From positions 248,001 through 312,000 of the forward strand of contig CAVSQS010000003.1 of the NCBI GenBank assembly GCA_963730165.1: a stretch of DNA of 64,000 nucleotides, written 5' to 3'. Shown one piece after another: positions 7,074 through 15,441 of this stretch (its first letter is position 1; the number at the start of each line of letters is the position of its first letter). A model generated the notes under the pieces. That model was given only the letters and a program-made list of their open reading frames with translations. It was not told where the DNA came from and did no database searches. The position numbers were made by a program, and so were the translations under genes. Source of the DNA: DASSQJ01 sp963730165 (GTDB lineage: Bacteria; Actinomycetota; Actinomycetes; Actinomycetales; Dermatophilaceae).

Positions 7074-9791
7074 ATGGCGACTCGCACGTCCTCGACGTCC
7101 CGCGCGCGCGGCGGGTCCTCCCGGCCGGCCAACCGCAAGGGCACGACGCGTCCGCGCCCCCACCGTACGGGGGCGCGCTCCGGCGGTCTCCCACTGCCAC
7201 TGCGTGCCGCTCGCACCACGTGGATGGGACTGGCCCACGCGACCGGCGCCGTCGCCCGCAAGGTCGGCGACACCGGCCGCGACCTCGAGCCGGAGCACCG
7301 CCGCGACGGCCTCGGCCTGCTCCTGCTCGCCCTGGCCGTCGTCGTCGCCGCCCGCGAGTGGTGGGGCATGCCGGGCGCCGTCGGCGTCATCGTCCACGCC
7401 GTCGTCGCGGGCACGGTCGGCAAGGTCGGGTACGCCGTGCCGATCGTCCTCCTCCTCTTCGGGCTGCGCGTCCTGCGGGCACCGCAGGAGGACTCGGCCA
7501 CCTCGCGCATGGCGGTGGGCACCACCGCGCTCACCTTCTCCGCCTGCGGGCTGGTCCACGTCGCCGCCGGTATCCCGACCCCCCCGATGGGCGCCGAGGT
7601 GATGCGGGAGGCCGGGGGCATCATCGGCTTCCTCGCCGCCAGCCCGCTCGAGGCCGCGGTGTCGGTCTACGGCACGGTGCCCCTCCTCGTGCTCCTGGGG
7701 CTCTTCGGCGTCCTCGTCCTCACGGCCACCCCCGTGCACCAGGTACCGACCCGCGTGCGCCGGCTCGTCGACCGGCTCACCGGCCACACGCCCGAGCCCA
7801 CCCCCGAGCCGGAGACCACCGGCGGTCGGCGCCGCCGGCGGACCCCCGAGCCGGACGGTCCGATGGTGGGCGACGAGGCCTTCGAGCAGGCTGCGCTCGT
7901 CGACCCCCGGACCGGCAAGCGGCTCCGGCCCGGCCAGAAGCGGCCCACCGGTCCCACTCCCGGCTCCGCCGAGCAGTCCCCGGTCGTGCAGAAGGGGGAG
8001 GCCGGTGCGGCGGGACCGAGCGCGAAGCAGCCCCTCGAGGCGCCTCCCACCTCGGTGCTCCCGCAGCGCGTCGAGCAGCTGTCCCTCGCGGGCGACGTCA
8101 CGTACACGCTGCCCGACGCGGCGGTCCTCGAGCCCGGCAGCCCGCACAAGACCCGCAGCGCCGCCAACGACCGGGTCGTCGAGGCACTCACCCAGGTGCT
8201 CGACCAGTTCGACATCGACGCCCAGGTCACCGGCTTCACCCGGGGCCCGACGGTCACCCGCTACGAGGTCGAGCTCGGCCCCGGGATCAAGGTCGAGCGC
8301 GTCACGGCGCTGTCGAAGAACATCGCCTACGCGGTCGCGAGCGCCGACGTGCGGATCCTCTCGCCGATCCCCGGGAAGTCGGCGATCGGCATCGAGATCC
8401 CCAACCTCGACCGCGAGAAGGTCAGCCTGGGCGACGTCCTGCGCAGCCAGGTCGCCCGGGGCACGGACCACCCGATGGTCATGGGGGTCGGCAAGGACGT
8501 CGAGGGCGGCTACGTCATCGCCAACCTCGCGAAGATGCCGCACCTGCTCGTCGCGGGGGCGACGGGCTCCGGCAAGTCGAGCTTCGTCAACTCGATGATC
8601 ACCTCGATCCTCATGCGCGCCACCCCCGAGGAGGTCCGCCTCGTCCTCGTCGACCCCAAGCGCGTCGAGCTGACGGCGTACGAGGGCATCCCGCATCTCA
8701 TCACGCCGATCATCACGAGCCCGAAGAAGGCCGCCGAGGCCCTCCAGTGGGTCGTGCGGGAGATGGACACCCGCTACGACGACCTGGCGCAGTACGGCTT
8801 CAAGCACCTCGACGACTTCAACAAGGCCGTCAAGGCCGGCAAGGTCACCCCGCTGCCGGGGTCCGAGCGCGTCCTCGCCCCCTACCCGTACCTGCTCGTC
8901 GTCGTCGACGAGCTCGCCGACCTCATGATGGTGGCCCCGCGCGACGTCGAGGAGTCGATCGTCCGCATCACCCAGCTCGCCCGGGCAGCCGGCATCCACC
9001 TGGTCCTCGCGACCCAGCGCCCGAGCGTCGACGTCGTCACGGGCCTGATCAAGGCCAACGTGCCCTCCCGGATGGCCTTCGCGACCTCCTCGCTCTCCGA
9101 CTCCCGGGTGGTCCTCGATCAGCCCGGTGCCGAGAAGCTCATCGGGCAGGGCGACGCGCTCTTCCTGCCCATGGGGGCGAGCAAGACGATGCGCGTCCAG
9201 GGCGCCTGGGTCACCGAGTCCGAGATCCACGCGGTCGTCGCCCACGTCACCAGCCAGCTGAAGCCGAGCTACCGCGAGGACGTCGTCCAGGCCCAGCCGA
9301 AGAAGCAGGTCGACGACGACATCGGCGACGACCTCGACCTCCTGCTCCAGGCGGCCGAGCTCGTCGTCACGACCCAGTTCGGCTCGACGTCGATGCTCCA
9401 GCGCAAGCTGCGGGTCGGGTTCGCCAAGGCCGGGCGGCTCATGGACCTCCTCGAGTCCCGCGGTGTCGTGGGCCCGTCCGAGGGCTCGAAGGCCCGTGAC
9501 GTGCTCGTCAAGCCCGACGACCTGCCGACGACACTCGCCCTGATGCGCGGTGATGAGATCCCGGACGTCGACGAGCCGTTCGACGGGCAGCCGCTCGACG
9601 GTGACGCGCACGCGCTCGAGCAGGCTGCCGGGGCAGGTGCCGCCGCGGTCGACGACACCGCGGAGGTGCCGGTCGTGCGCTACGGGCAGGACGCCGTCGC
9701 CGAGGACCTCGACCGCTACCCGGTGGCCAGGAGCTGGGACGACGAGGACGAGCCCGGCGAGGACGCCTGGGAGCTCACCGGTCGTCGCTGA
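7074..9791 (+). CDS. ftsK: DNA translocase FtsK/SpoIIIE family
   Basis: 905 residues. A septum-anchored ATPase that pumps chromosome ends out of the division plane. The basic N-terminal ~45 residues are followed by about four membrane segments (residues ~85-245), a charged Pro/Arg-rich linker (~245-340), then the RecA-like motor with Walker A GATGSGKSS (~495-503), Walker B LLVVVDELADLM and LVLATQRPSVDVVTG. The C-terminal gamma winged helix (DDLDLLLQAAELVVTTQFGSTSMLQRKLRVGFAKAGRLMD type, residues ~750-815) would read polar KOPS-like sites. An acidic tail ends the protein. Its last 17 bases overlap the convergent mauE-like gene. Confidence 0.96.
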   Translation: MATRTSSTSRARGGSSRPANRKGTTRPRPHRTGARSGGLPLPLRAARTTWMGLAHATGAVARKVGDTGRDLEPEHRRDGLGLLLLALAVVVAAREWWGMPGAVGVIVHAVVAGTVGKVGYAVPIVLLLFGLRVLRAPQEDSATSRMAVGTTALTFSACGLVHVAAGIPTPPMGAEVMREAGGIIGFLAASPLEAAVSVYGTVPLLVLLGLFGVLVLTATPVHQVPTRVRRLVDRLTGHTPEPTPEPETTGGRRRRRTPEPDGPMVGDEAFEQAALVDPRTGKRLRPGQKRPTGPTPGSAEQSPVVQKGEAGAAGPSAKQPLEAPPTSVLPQRVEQLSLAGDVTYTLPDAAVLEPGSPHKTRSAANDRVVEALTQVLDQFDIDAQVTGFTRGPTVTRYEVELGPGIKVERVTALSKNIAYAVASADVRILSPIPGKSAIGIEIPNLDREKVSLGDVLRSQVARGTDHPMVMGVGKDVEGGYVIANLAKMPHLLVAGATGSGKSSFVNSMITSILMRATPEEVRLVLVDPKRVELTAYEGIPHLITPIITSPKKAAEALQWVVREMDTRYDDLAQYGFKHLDDFNKAVKAGKVTPLPGSERVLAPYPYLLVVVDELADLMMVAPRDVEESIVRITQLARAAGIHLVLATQRPSVDVVTGLIKANVPSRMAFATSSLSDSRVVLDQPGAEKLIGQGDALFLPMGASKTMRVQGAWVTESEIHAVVAHVTSQLKPSYREDVVQAQPKKQVDDDIGDDLDLLLQAAELVVTTQFGSTSMLQRKLRVGFAKAGRLMDLLESRGVVGPSEGSKARDVLVKPDDLPTTLALMRGDEIPDVDEPFDGQPLDGDAHALEQAAGAGAAAVDDTAEVPVVRYGQDAVAEDLDRYPVARSWDDEDEPGEDAWELTGRR

Positions 9792-10806
9792 CCGTCTCGA
9801 GCGCGGCCTCCGGCGCCTCGGCGTCCACCGCGCCGGCCTCGCGCAGGTGCTGATGGACCTCGGCGACGAAGTCGCGCACGGTTTGCTCACCGGCGACCGG
9901 GCCGCCCGCGAGGTAGCCGTCCGTGCCGAGCAGGACCGCTCCCGGGGTCGACACGCCGAACGTCTCCCGGGTGATGCCGAACTCGTCGAACCAGGCGCCC
10001 TCGAGGTACGGCAGGGCGGCGACGACGGCGGGGGAGCCGGCGACGACAGGCTGGAGGACCACCGGGGCCAGGCCCTCGCGCCAGCCCGCGAGGTCGGGGC
10101 CGATGCTCTGGCACGGCCCACATCCCGGGCTGAGGAAGACGAGCAGGTGCGCCGCTCGGCGGGCCTGCTCGGTGACGAGGAGCAGCCGGCCGTCCTCGGT
10201 GAGGACCTGGGTGCGGGGGATGGGGGTGCGCACGTACTCGCCGTCGTCGTCGACGCCGGGGTCGCCGTGCGGCCCGGAGCCCTCCCGGGCCTGCGCGGGC
10301 CGCCACGTGACGAGGACCGCCACCGTGGCCGCGAGCGCGGAGGCGACGAGCCAGGCCCAGACCCCCTCGAGCCGCAGGTCGGACAGCACGGAGACGTCGC
10401 GGAAGCCGGCCACGACGGCGAGGAGTGCGGCGAGGACGAGCAGGACGTTGCGCCACACCGTCACGGCGGTGACGCGCGAGTCGCCGACCGCCCCGAAGCA
10501 GCCGCAGTCGGCCGGGGCCGCCGCCCGCACGGCGCGCGCGACCAAGCCGAGGTAGGCGAGGAAGAGGACGAGCACGAGGAAGGCGACGAGCACGAGCGCC
10601 CCCCCGGCGGCGAGCAGCACCCAGACCCCGAGACCGAGCTCGACCCACGGCAGGACGCGCCGCGCCCACGGCGCGTCCAGGGGCGCGGGCACCCGCATCG
10701 ACGCGAAGGCGGCATCCACCCCGGCGGGGTCACGCAGCTTGCCGACCGCGCTGACGAGCAGGACGACGGAGCAGGTGAGGAGGGGGAGGAGCAGGGCGCT
10801 CGGCAT
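9775..10806 (-). CDS. MauE/DoxX-type membrane protein fused to a thioredoxin-like domain
   Basis: 343 residues from ATG 10806. The first ~150 residues carry about four membrane helices of the MauE family, with CGCFG (DCGCFGAVGDS) between helices, the vitamin-K-epoxide-reductase/MauE-like cysteine pair. A further helix (~170-190) leads to a thioredoxin-like C-terminal domain with the active site CGPC in LLVFLSPGCGPCQ (~227-230). The fusion suggests a membrane electron carrier for disulfide formation or protein maturation. A GACAAT box 6 bases upstream favours ATG 10806 over the in-frame GTG at 10821. It overlaps ftsK by 17 bases, tail to tail. Confidence 0.8.
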   Translation of the reverse strand: MPSALLLPLLTCSVVLLVSAVGKLRDPAGVDAAFASMRVPAPLDAPWARRVLPWVELGLGVWVLLAAGGALVLVAFLVLVLFLAYLGLVARAVRAAAPADCGCFGAVGDSRVTAVTVWRNVLLVLAALLAVVAGFRDVSVLSDLRLEGVWAWLVASALAATVAVLVTWRPAQAREGSGPHGDPGVDDDGEYVRTPIPRTQVLTEDGRLLLVTEQARRAAHLLVFLSPGCGPCQSIGPDLAGWREGLAPVVLQPVVAGSPAVVAALPYLEGAWFDEFGITRETFGVSTPGAVLLGTDGYLAGGPVAGEQTVRDFVAEVHQHLREAGAVDAEAPEAALETVSDDR

Positions 10807-10831
10807 CCCCGTATTGTCCACGAGGCCCGGC

Positions 10832-10837
10832 TACCGT
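10832..10837 (+). promoter_or_regulatory. -10 box of the channel-like gene (leaderless)
   Basis: TACCGT followed by 6 bases and ATG 10844. Confidence 0.5.
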
Positions 10838-10843
10838 GTGGCC

Positions 10844-11554
10844 ATGTCGACGATCTGGGAGGACATCCGCGAGCCCCCCTCGGCGTGGGAGCGCTGGAAG
10901 GCCACCCTGCGCAAGCAGCCGTCCGCCTTCCTCCTCGCCGTGCAGATCCTCGTCATCCTGCTGCTGCCGTTTCTCACCGGGCCCGGCAGCCCGGGCTGGG
11001 GACGGGTGATCATCTCGCTGCTGAGCCTCTCGGCGGTCATCACCGCCGTCTTCACCGTGCGCAGCACCCCCGCCCTCACCTGGCTCTCGGCCACGCTCGC
11101 GCTCCCGGCCGCGGTGTTCGAGGTCTGGAGCCTCGTCGACGAGCGATCGGTGATCCTCGTCCTCGCGCACCTCGCCCTCGCGGTCTTCTACTTCTACACG
11201 GCGTACGCGCTGATCTCGTACATGTTCGAGGACTACTGGGTCACCAAGGACGAGCTCTTCGCGGTGGGGGCGGCCTTCACCGTGCTCGTCTTCGCCTTCG
11301 CGTACATCTACCTCGCTGTCCAGGAGCTGTGGCCGGCCTCGTTCACCTCGTTCGACGGGCCGGGTCAACGCACCTTCCTCGAGCTGCTGTACTTCTCGGG
11401 CGCCAACCTCACCAGCGTCGGGCTCTCCGACGTCGGCCCGATCCTCCCGCAGGCGCGGGCGATCGTCACGGTCGAGCAGCTCGGGGGAGTCCTCTACGTG
11501 GCGATGGTCATCTCGCGGCTCGTCGCGCTGACCGTGATGCGGGCCCGGCAGTGA
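10844..11554 (+). CDS. Ion-channel-like membrane protein with atypical pore
   Basis: 236 residues, with about five hydrophobic helices before a re-entrant pore region and a last helix. The end reads LELLYFSGANLTSVGLSDVGPILPQARAIVTVEQLGGVLYVAMVISRLV, the layout of the two-helix potassium-channel domain (Ion_trans_2). However the selectivity filter, normally TVGYGD, is SVGLSD. No regulatory (RCK) domain follows. It may be a non-selective channel or a channel-fold protein with another role. Divergent from the MauE-thioredoxin gene (37 bases) and convergent with the dipeptidase (10 bases). The start is set by the -10 box at 10832. Confidence 0.7.
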   Translation: MSTIWEDIREPPSAWERWKATLRKQPSAFLLAVQILVILLLPFLTGPGSPGWGRVIISLLSLSAVITAVFTVRSTPALTWLSATLALPAAVFEVWSLVDERSVILVLAHLALAVFYFYTAYALISYMFEDYWVTKDELFAVGAAFTVLVFAFAYIYLAVQELWPASFTSFDGPGQRTFLELLYFSGANLTSVGLSDVGPILPQARAIVTVEQLGGVLYVAMVISRLVALTVMRARQ

Positions 11555-11564
11555 CCGGGGGTCG

Positions 11565-12755
11565 TCAGGTGGTGCCGTCGAGGTCCTCGAGGCGGGCCAG
11601 GCTCGGCCCGCGCACCGCGGCGATCTCCCGGGCACGCTCCTCGGCCGCCCCCAGCACGCGAAGCGCGTTGCCGCCGGCGAGGGCCGCGAGGTCGCCGTCA
11701 CTCCAGCCGCGGTCCGCCAGGGCGGCGAGGAGGTGCGGGTAGCCGCTGACGTCCTCGAGCCCCTCCGGCTGGACGTCGACACCGTCGTAGTCCCCGCCGA
11801 GGCCGATGTGCTCGATGCCGGCCACCTCTCTGACGTGCTCGCAGTGGGCGACGACGTCCGCCACCGTGGCGACCGGCGCGGGGTGGGTACGGCGGCGCTC
11901 GGCGGTGAACGCGGCGTAGCTCGGGTAGTCCGAGGAGGAGATGCCCAGGTCCGCGGCGGCCTCCGCCGCCTCGAGGTCCCAGTCGCGCGCCGCCGGCGAG
12001 ACGAACTTCGGCACGAACGTCACCATGCAGATGCCGCCGTTGGCGGGCAGCCGACGCAGCACGTCGTCGGGCACGTTGCGGGGGTGGTCGCACACGGCCC
12101 GCGCCGAGGAGTGGGAGAAGACGACCGGCGCCTCCGCGACGTCGAGCGCGTCCCGCATCGTGTCGGCCGAGACGTGGGAGAGGTCGACGAGCATGCCGAG
12201 CCGGTTCATCTCCCGCACGACCTCACGCCCGAACGGGCTGAGCCCCCCGAGGTCCGGCTCGTCGGTGGCCGAGTCCGCCCACGGCACGTTGTGGTTGTGG
12301 GTGAGGGTCAGGTAGCGGACGCCGAGTGCGAAGAGCATCCGCAGGGTCCCGAGCGAGGAGTCGATGCTGTGGCCACCCTCGGCACCCATGAGTGAGGCGA
12401 TCCGGCCCCGCGACCGGGCCTGCTCGACGTCCGCCCGGGAGGTGGCGAGGGCGAGGTCCGCGGGGTACCGGCGAACCAGCTCGTGGACCGCGTCGACCTG
12501 CTCGAGCGTGGCGGCGACCGCGCCGTCACCCTGGAGCTCGGCCGGGACGAAGACCGACCAGAACTGCGCCCCCACCCCGCCCGTCCGCAGGCGGGGGATG
12601 TCGGTGTGCGTCGGCGTGCCGCCCCGACCCACGTCGAGGCAGCCCCAGTCGTAAGAGGTGAGCTCGCGCGCCGCGTACGGGAGGTCGTTGTGCCCGTCGA
12701 CGACGGGATGTTCGGTGAGGAGGGCGCGCACGTGCTCCAGCGAGGTGGGCGGCAT
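11565..12755 (-). CDS. Membrane dipeptidase (renal dipeptidase family, M19)
   Basis: 396 residues. A zinc hydrolase of the amidohydrolase superfamily cleaving dipeptides, often with a D-residue. Visible marks: the N-terminal VDGHNDLPYAARE (first zinc pair in H-N-D), VGAQFWSVFVPAE, MGAEGGHSIDSSLGTLR (bridging Glu), LTLTHNHNVPWADSATD, LVDLSHVSADTM, VFSHSSARAVCDHPRNVPDD, and HIGLGGDYDGV. No signal peptide, so cytoplasmic in this form. A TAGGGT -10 box lies 6 bases before the ATG; the 54-base gap to rimO holds both divergent promoters. Confidence 0.93.
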   Translation of the reverse strand: MPPTSLEHVRALLTEHPVVDGHNDLPYAARELTSYDWGCLDVGRGGTPTHTDIPRLRTGGVGAQFWSVFVPAELQGDGAVAATLEQVDAVHELVRRYPADLALATSRADVEQARSRGRIASLMGAEGGHSIDSSLGTLRMLFALGVRYLTLTHNHNVPWADSATDEPDLGGLSPFGREVVREMNRLGMLVDLSHVSADTMRDALDVAEAPVVFSHSSARAVCDHPRNVPDDVLRRLPANGGICMVTFVPKFVSPAARDWDLEAAEAAADLGISSSDYPSYAAFTAERRRTHPAPVATVADVVAHCEHVREVAGIEHIGLGGDYDGVDVQPEGLEDVSGYPHLLAALADRGWSDGDLAALAGGNALRVLGAAEERAREIAAVRGPSLARLEDLDGTT

Positions 12756-12761
12756 GCGGCG

Positions 12762-12767
12762 ACCCTA
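12762..12767 (-). promoter_or_regulatory. -10 box of the dipeptidase gene (leaderless)
   Basis: TAGGGT on the minus strand, 6 bases from ATG 12755. Confidence 0.5.
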
Positions 12768-12797
12768 CCGCCGGGCCGGAGCGCGCCCCGGCGCAAC

Positions 12798-12803
12798 TAG
12801 AGT
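12798..12803 (+). promoter_or_regulatory. -10 box of rimO-pgsA (leaderless)
   Basis: TAGAGT followed by 6 bases and the rimO ATG at 12810. Confidence 0.5.
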
Positions 12804-12809
12804 GACGCC

Positions 12810-14240
12810 ATGACGACGAGTGCGGCCCGGGGCAGCGTCGCCCTCGTGACGCTGGGCTGCACCCGCAACGAGGTGGACTCGGAGGAGCTCGCCGGCCGCC
12901 TCGCCGCGGACGGATGGGCGCTCGTCGACGACGCCGCGGACGCCGACGTGGCGCTCGTCAACACGTGCGGGTTCGTCGAGCAGGCCAAGAAGGACTCGAT
13001 CGACACGCTGCTCGAGGCCGCCGACCTGAAGTCCACCGGCCGGACCCGGGCCGTCGTGGCGGTCGGGTGTCTTGCCGAGCGCTACGGCCGGTTGCTCGCC
13101 GACGAGCTGCCCGACGCCGACGCCGTCCTCGGCTTCGACTCCTACCCGGAGATGTCCGCGCACCTGCGCGCCGTGCTCGACGGCCGGCGGCCCCAGTCCC
13201 ACGCGCCCTCCGACCGCCGGCTGCTGCTGCCGCTCTCGCCCGTCTCGCGACCTGCGGTGGCCGACGAGGTGGCCCTGCCCGGGCACCTGGCCCAGGTGGT
13301 GCGGACCCGTCTCGACGACCGCCCCTGGGCGCCGCTGAAGATCGCGAGCGGCTGCGACCGGCGGTGCGCCTTCTGCGCGATCCCCACCTTCCGGGGCTCT
13401 TTCGTCTCCCGTCGCCCCGCCGACGTGCTCGCCGAGGCCCGCTGGCTCGCCGAGCGAGGGGTCCGCGAGCTCGTCCTCGTCAGCGAGAACTCCACGTCGT
13501 ACGGCAAGGACCTCGGTGACCTGGCGCTCCTCGAGGCACTGCTCCCCGAGCTGGCGGCCGTCGAGGGCGTCGAGCGGGTTCGCGTGTCCTACCTGCAGCC
13601 GGCCGAGGTGCGGCCGGGACTCCTCGAGGCGATGGCGGTCACCCCCGGTGTCTCGCCCTGGTACGACCTGTCCTTCCAGCACGCCGCCCCGGGGCTGCTG
13701 CGCCGGATGCGCCGCTTCGGTGGCACCGAGCCGTTCCTCGACCTGCTCGAGCGGGTCCGGGCCCGACAGCCGCTCGCCGGAGCCCGCAGCAACGTCATCG
13801 TCGGCTTCCCCGGGGAGAGCGAGGCCGACGTCGAGGAGCTCGAGCGCTTCCTCACCGCCGCGCGCCTCGACGTCGTCGGGGTCTTCGGCTACTCCGACGA
13901 GGACGGCACCGAGGCCGAGGGCCTCGACGGCCACCTGCCCGGGCACGTGGTCGCCGAGCGGGTGGAGCGGGTCACTGCGCTCGTCGAGGAGCTGACCGCC
14001 CAGCGGGCCGGGGAGCGCGTGGGGGAGCAGGTGCAGGTGCTCGTCGAGGAGCTCGACGTCGACGAGCCCGGGGTCCTCGTCGGGCGGGCCGACCACCAGG
14101 GTCCGGACGTCGACGGGGTGTGTCTCGTCCGCACCTCCGGGCGGGACCTGCCGACCGTCGGGACCATCGTCGACGGTGTCGTCGTCGCCACGGAGGGGGT
14201 CGACCTCGTCGTGGAGCCCCGGGGCGGGAGCGGCCGGTGA
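12810..14240 (+). CDS. rimO: Ribosomal protein S12 methylthiotransferase RimO
   Basis: 476 residues. A radical-SAM enzyme that adds a methylthio group to Asp of ribosomal protein S12. The N-terminal domain binds a second iron-sulfur cluster through cysteines in LGCTRNEVDSEEL, VNTCGFVEQAK and VAVGCLAERY; the radical-SAM cluster uses C182, C186 and C189 in SGCDRRCAFCAIP. SNVIVGFPGESEADVEELERFL and GVFGYSDEDGTEA are RimO-like, and a C-terminal TRAM domain follows. The CTRNEVDSE form and the FGYSDEDGT segment separate it from the paralogue MiaB at 35 kb. The stop overlaps the pgsA GTG. Confidence 0.95.
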   Translation: MTTSAARGSVALVTLGCTRNEVDSEELAGRLAADGWALVDDAADADVALVNTCGFVEQAKKDSIDTLLEAADLKSTGRTRAVVAVGCLAERYGRLLADELPDADAVLGFDSYPEMSAHLRAVLDGRRPQSHAPSDRRLLLPLSPVSRPAVADEVALPGHLAQVVRTRLDDRPWAPLKIASGCDRRCAFCAIPTFRGSFVSRRPADVLAEARWLAERGVRELVLVSENSTSYGKDLGDLALLEALLPELAAVEGVERVRVSYLQPAEVRPGLLEAMAVTPGVSPWYDLSFQHAAPGLLRRMRRFGGTEPFLDLLERVRARQPLAGARSNVIVGFPGESEADVEELERFLTAARLDVVGVFGYSDEDGTEAEGLDGHLPGHVVAERVERVTALVEELTAQRAGERVGEQVQVLVEELDVDEPGVLVGRADHQGPDVDGVCLVRTSGRDLPTVGTIVDGVVVATEGVDLVVEPRGGSGR

Positions 14241-14986
14241 ACGAGCAGCACCCCACCCGCCCAGTGCGTCCCGGCCCGCTCGCGGAGGGTCGGGCCACCG
14301 ACCCCTACCGCGAGGGGCTCGACCCCGCGAGCCCGCTCGTGCCCGGCTCGCCCGGCCCGAGCGCGTGGAACATCGCGAACTACCTCACCGTCCTACGGCT
14401 GCTCCTCGTGCCGGTGTTCGGCTGGCTGCTGCTCGTCGACTCCGGGGAGAACGCCACCTACCGGTGGGCGTCCTTCGGGGTCTTCGCCATCGCGATGATC
14501 ACCGACCGGATCGACGGGGACCTGGCCCGCAGCCGCGGGCTCGTGACGAACTTCGGGAAGGTCGTCGACCCGATCGCCGACAAGGCCCTGGTGACGATGG
14601 CGCTCGTCGGCCTGTCCGAGATCGGCGAGGTGCCGTGGTGGGTGACGGCCGTGGTCCTCGTCCGGGAGTGGGGGATCACCCTGGTCCGGCTGCGGGTCAT
14701 CCGGCACGGTGTCATGGCGGCGGGGCGCGGGGGGAAGCTGAAGACCCTGTTGCAGACCTTCGGCATCGGTTTCCTGCTCTGGCCACGGTGGACCCTGCCC
14801 GCTCCCACCTTCTGGGACGTCCTCGCGTGGACGATCCTCGGCGCCGCGGTGGTCGTCACCGTCGTCACCGGCATCGACTACCTGGTCCAGGCCCACCGGC
14901 TGCGTCAGACGAGCGAGCGAACCGCGCGCAAGCGAGCGGTCCGCGCCGAGCGGGAGGCCGCCCGCCGGCGGCGGGAAGCCCGGTGA
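14237..14986 (+). CDS. pgsA: CDP-diacylglycerol--glycerol-3-phosphate 3-phosphatidyltransferase
   Basis: 249 residues from GTG 14237, overlapping the rimO stop. Makes phosphatidylglycerol phosphate, the precursor of phosphatidylglycerol and cardiolipin. The CDP-alcohol transferase signature is complete: D90-x2-D93-G94-x2-A97-R98-x8-G107-x3-D111-x3-D115 in ITDRIDGDLARSR then FGKVVDPIADK. Several membrane helices follow. The N-terminal ~43 residues are a soluble Pro-rich extension, and the C-terminal ~30 residues are a strongly basic Arg/Ala helix. Upstream rimO and downstream clgR match the conserved actinobacterial order, but cinA, often next, is absent. Confidence 0.93.
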   Translation: MNEQHPTRPVRPGPLAEGRATDPYREGLDPASPLVPGSPGPSAWNIANYLTVLRLLLVPVFGWLLLVDSGENATYRWASFGVFAIAMITDRIDGDLARSRGLVTNFGKVVDPIADKALVTMALVGLSEIGEVPWWVTAVVLVREWGITLVRLRVIRHGVMAAGRGGKLKTLLQTFGIGFLLWPRWTLPAPTFWDVLAWTILGAAVVVTVVTGIDYLVQAHRLRQTSERTARKRAVRAEREAARRRREAR

Positions 14987-15058
14987 GCACGATGGCGTTG
15001 ACCTCTGCCACCACCTGCCGCCCGCGCAACCTCCGCGACGCCGCGACCCGGTCGGAGT

Positions 15059-15064
15059 ACGGTG
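15059..15064 (+). promoter_or_regulatory. Putative -10 box of clgR
   Basis: TACGGT about 37 bases before the clgR GTG. Unlike most genes here, clgR also has a strong ribosome binding site (GAGGAGAGGAGG, ending 5 bases before GTG 15102), so a short leader is likely. I found no convincing copy of the CGC-N5-GCG ClgR operator. Confidence 0.4.
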
Positions 15065-15101
15065 GTGCCACGCACGACGACGCACGAGGAGAGGAGGCGA
15101 C

Positions 15102-15407
15102 GTGATCCTGTTCAGATCCGAGCTCGGTGAGGTCCTGCGCGAGGTCCGTCAGGGCCAGGGCCGCACGCTGCGCGACGTCGCCGCCGCGTCCTCGGTCTCG
15201 CTCGGCTACCTCAGCGAGCTCGAGCGGGGGACCAAGGAGGCCTCGTCCGAGCTGCTCTCCGCCGTGTGCCAGGGGCTCGGGATGACGCTCTCGGAGCTCC
15301 TCGGGCTCGTGCGCGACCGCGTCGAGCACGTCGAGACCCTGACGATGCCGGTCACGCTGCCGGTCGCCACGGCGAGCCGGTCGACCGTCTCCGCGTCCGC
15401 GGCCTGA
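15102..15407 (+). CDS. clgR: ClgR-type XRE family transcriptional regulator
   Basis: 101 residues from GTG 15102. A helix-turn-helix of the XRE/Cro type spans ~8-62: LGEVLREVRQGQGRTLRDVAAASSVSLGYLSELERGTKEASSELLSAVCQGL. The phrase SLGYLSELERGTKEASSELL is characteristic of ClgR, the activator of clp protease genes, and the position after rimO-pgsA agrees. The C-terminus ends in Ala-Ala; in Streptomyces the ClgR C-terminal AA is a ClpP degradation signal (known for the family), so the same turnover is plausible here. A strong Shine-Dalgarno sequence precedes the start. Confidence 0.88.
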   Translation: MILFRSELGEVLREVRQGQGRTLRDVAAASSVSLGYLSELERGTKEASSELLSAVCQGLGMTLSELLGLVRDRVEHVETLTMPVTLPVATASRSTVSASAA

Positions 15408-15441
15408 GCGCCACCCCGCCGGCCCGTACCGCCGCCGGGGG

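Noticed and set aside
4800..10121. Minus-strand open frame of 1773 codons
   Set aside because: It lies antisense to dapA, rnj and ftsK, and its protein is repetitive Asp/Val/Gly/Arg-rich sequence typical of the shadow of high-GC genes.
14983..15098. Short frame overlapping the pgsA stop, possibly a cinA remnant
   Set aside because: The 38-codon translation has no CinA similarity and most of it is the clgR promoter and ribosome binding site.
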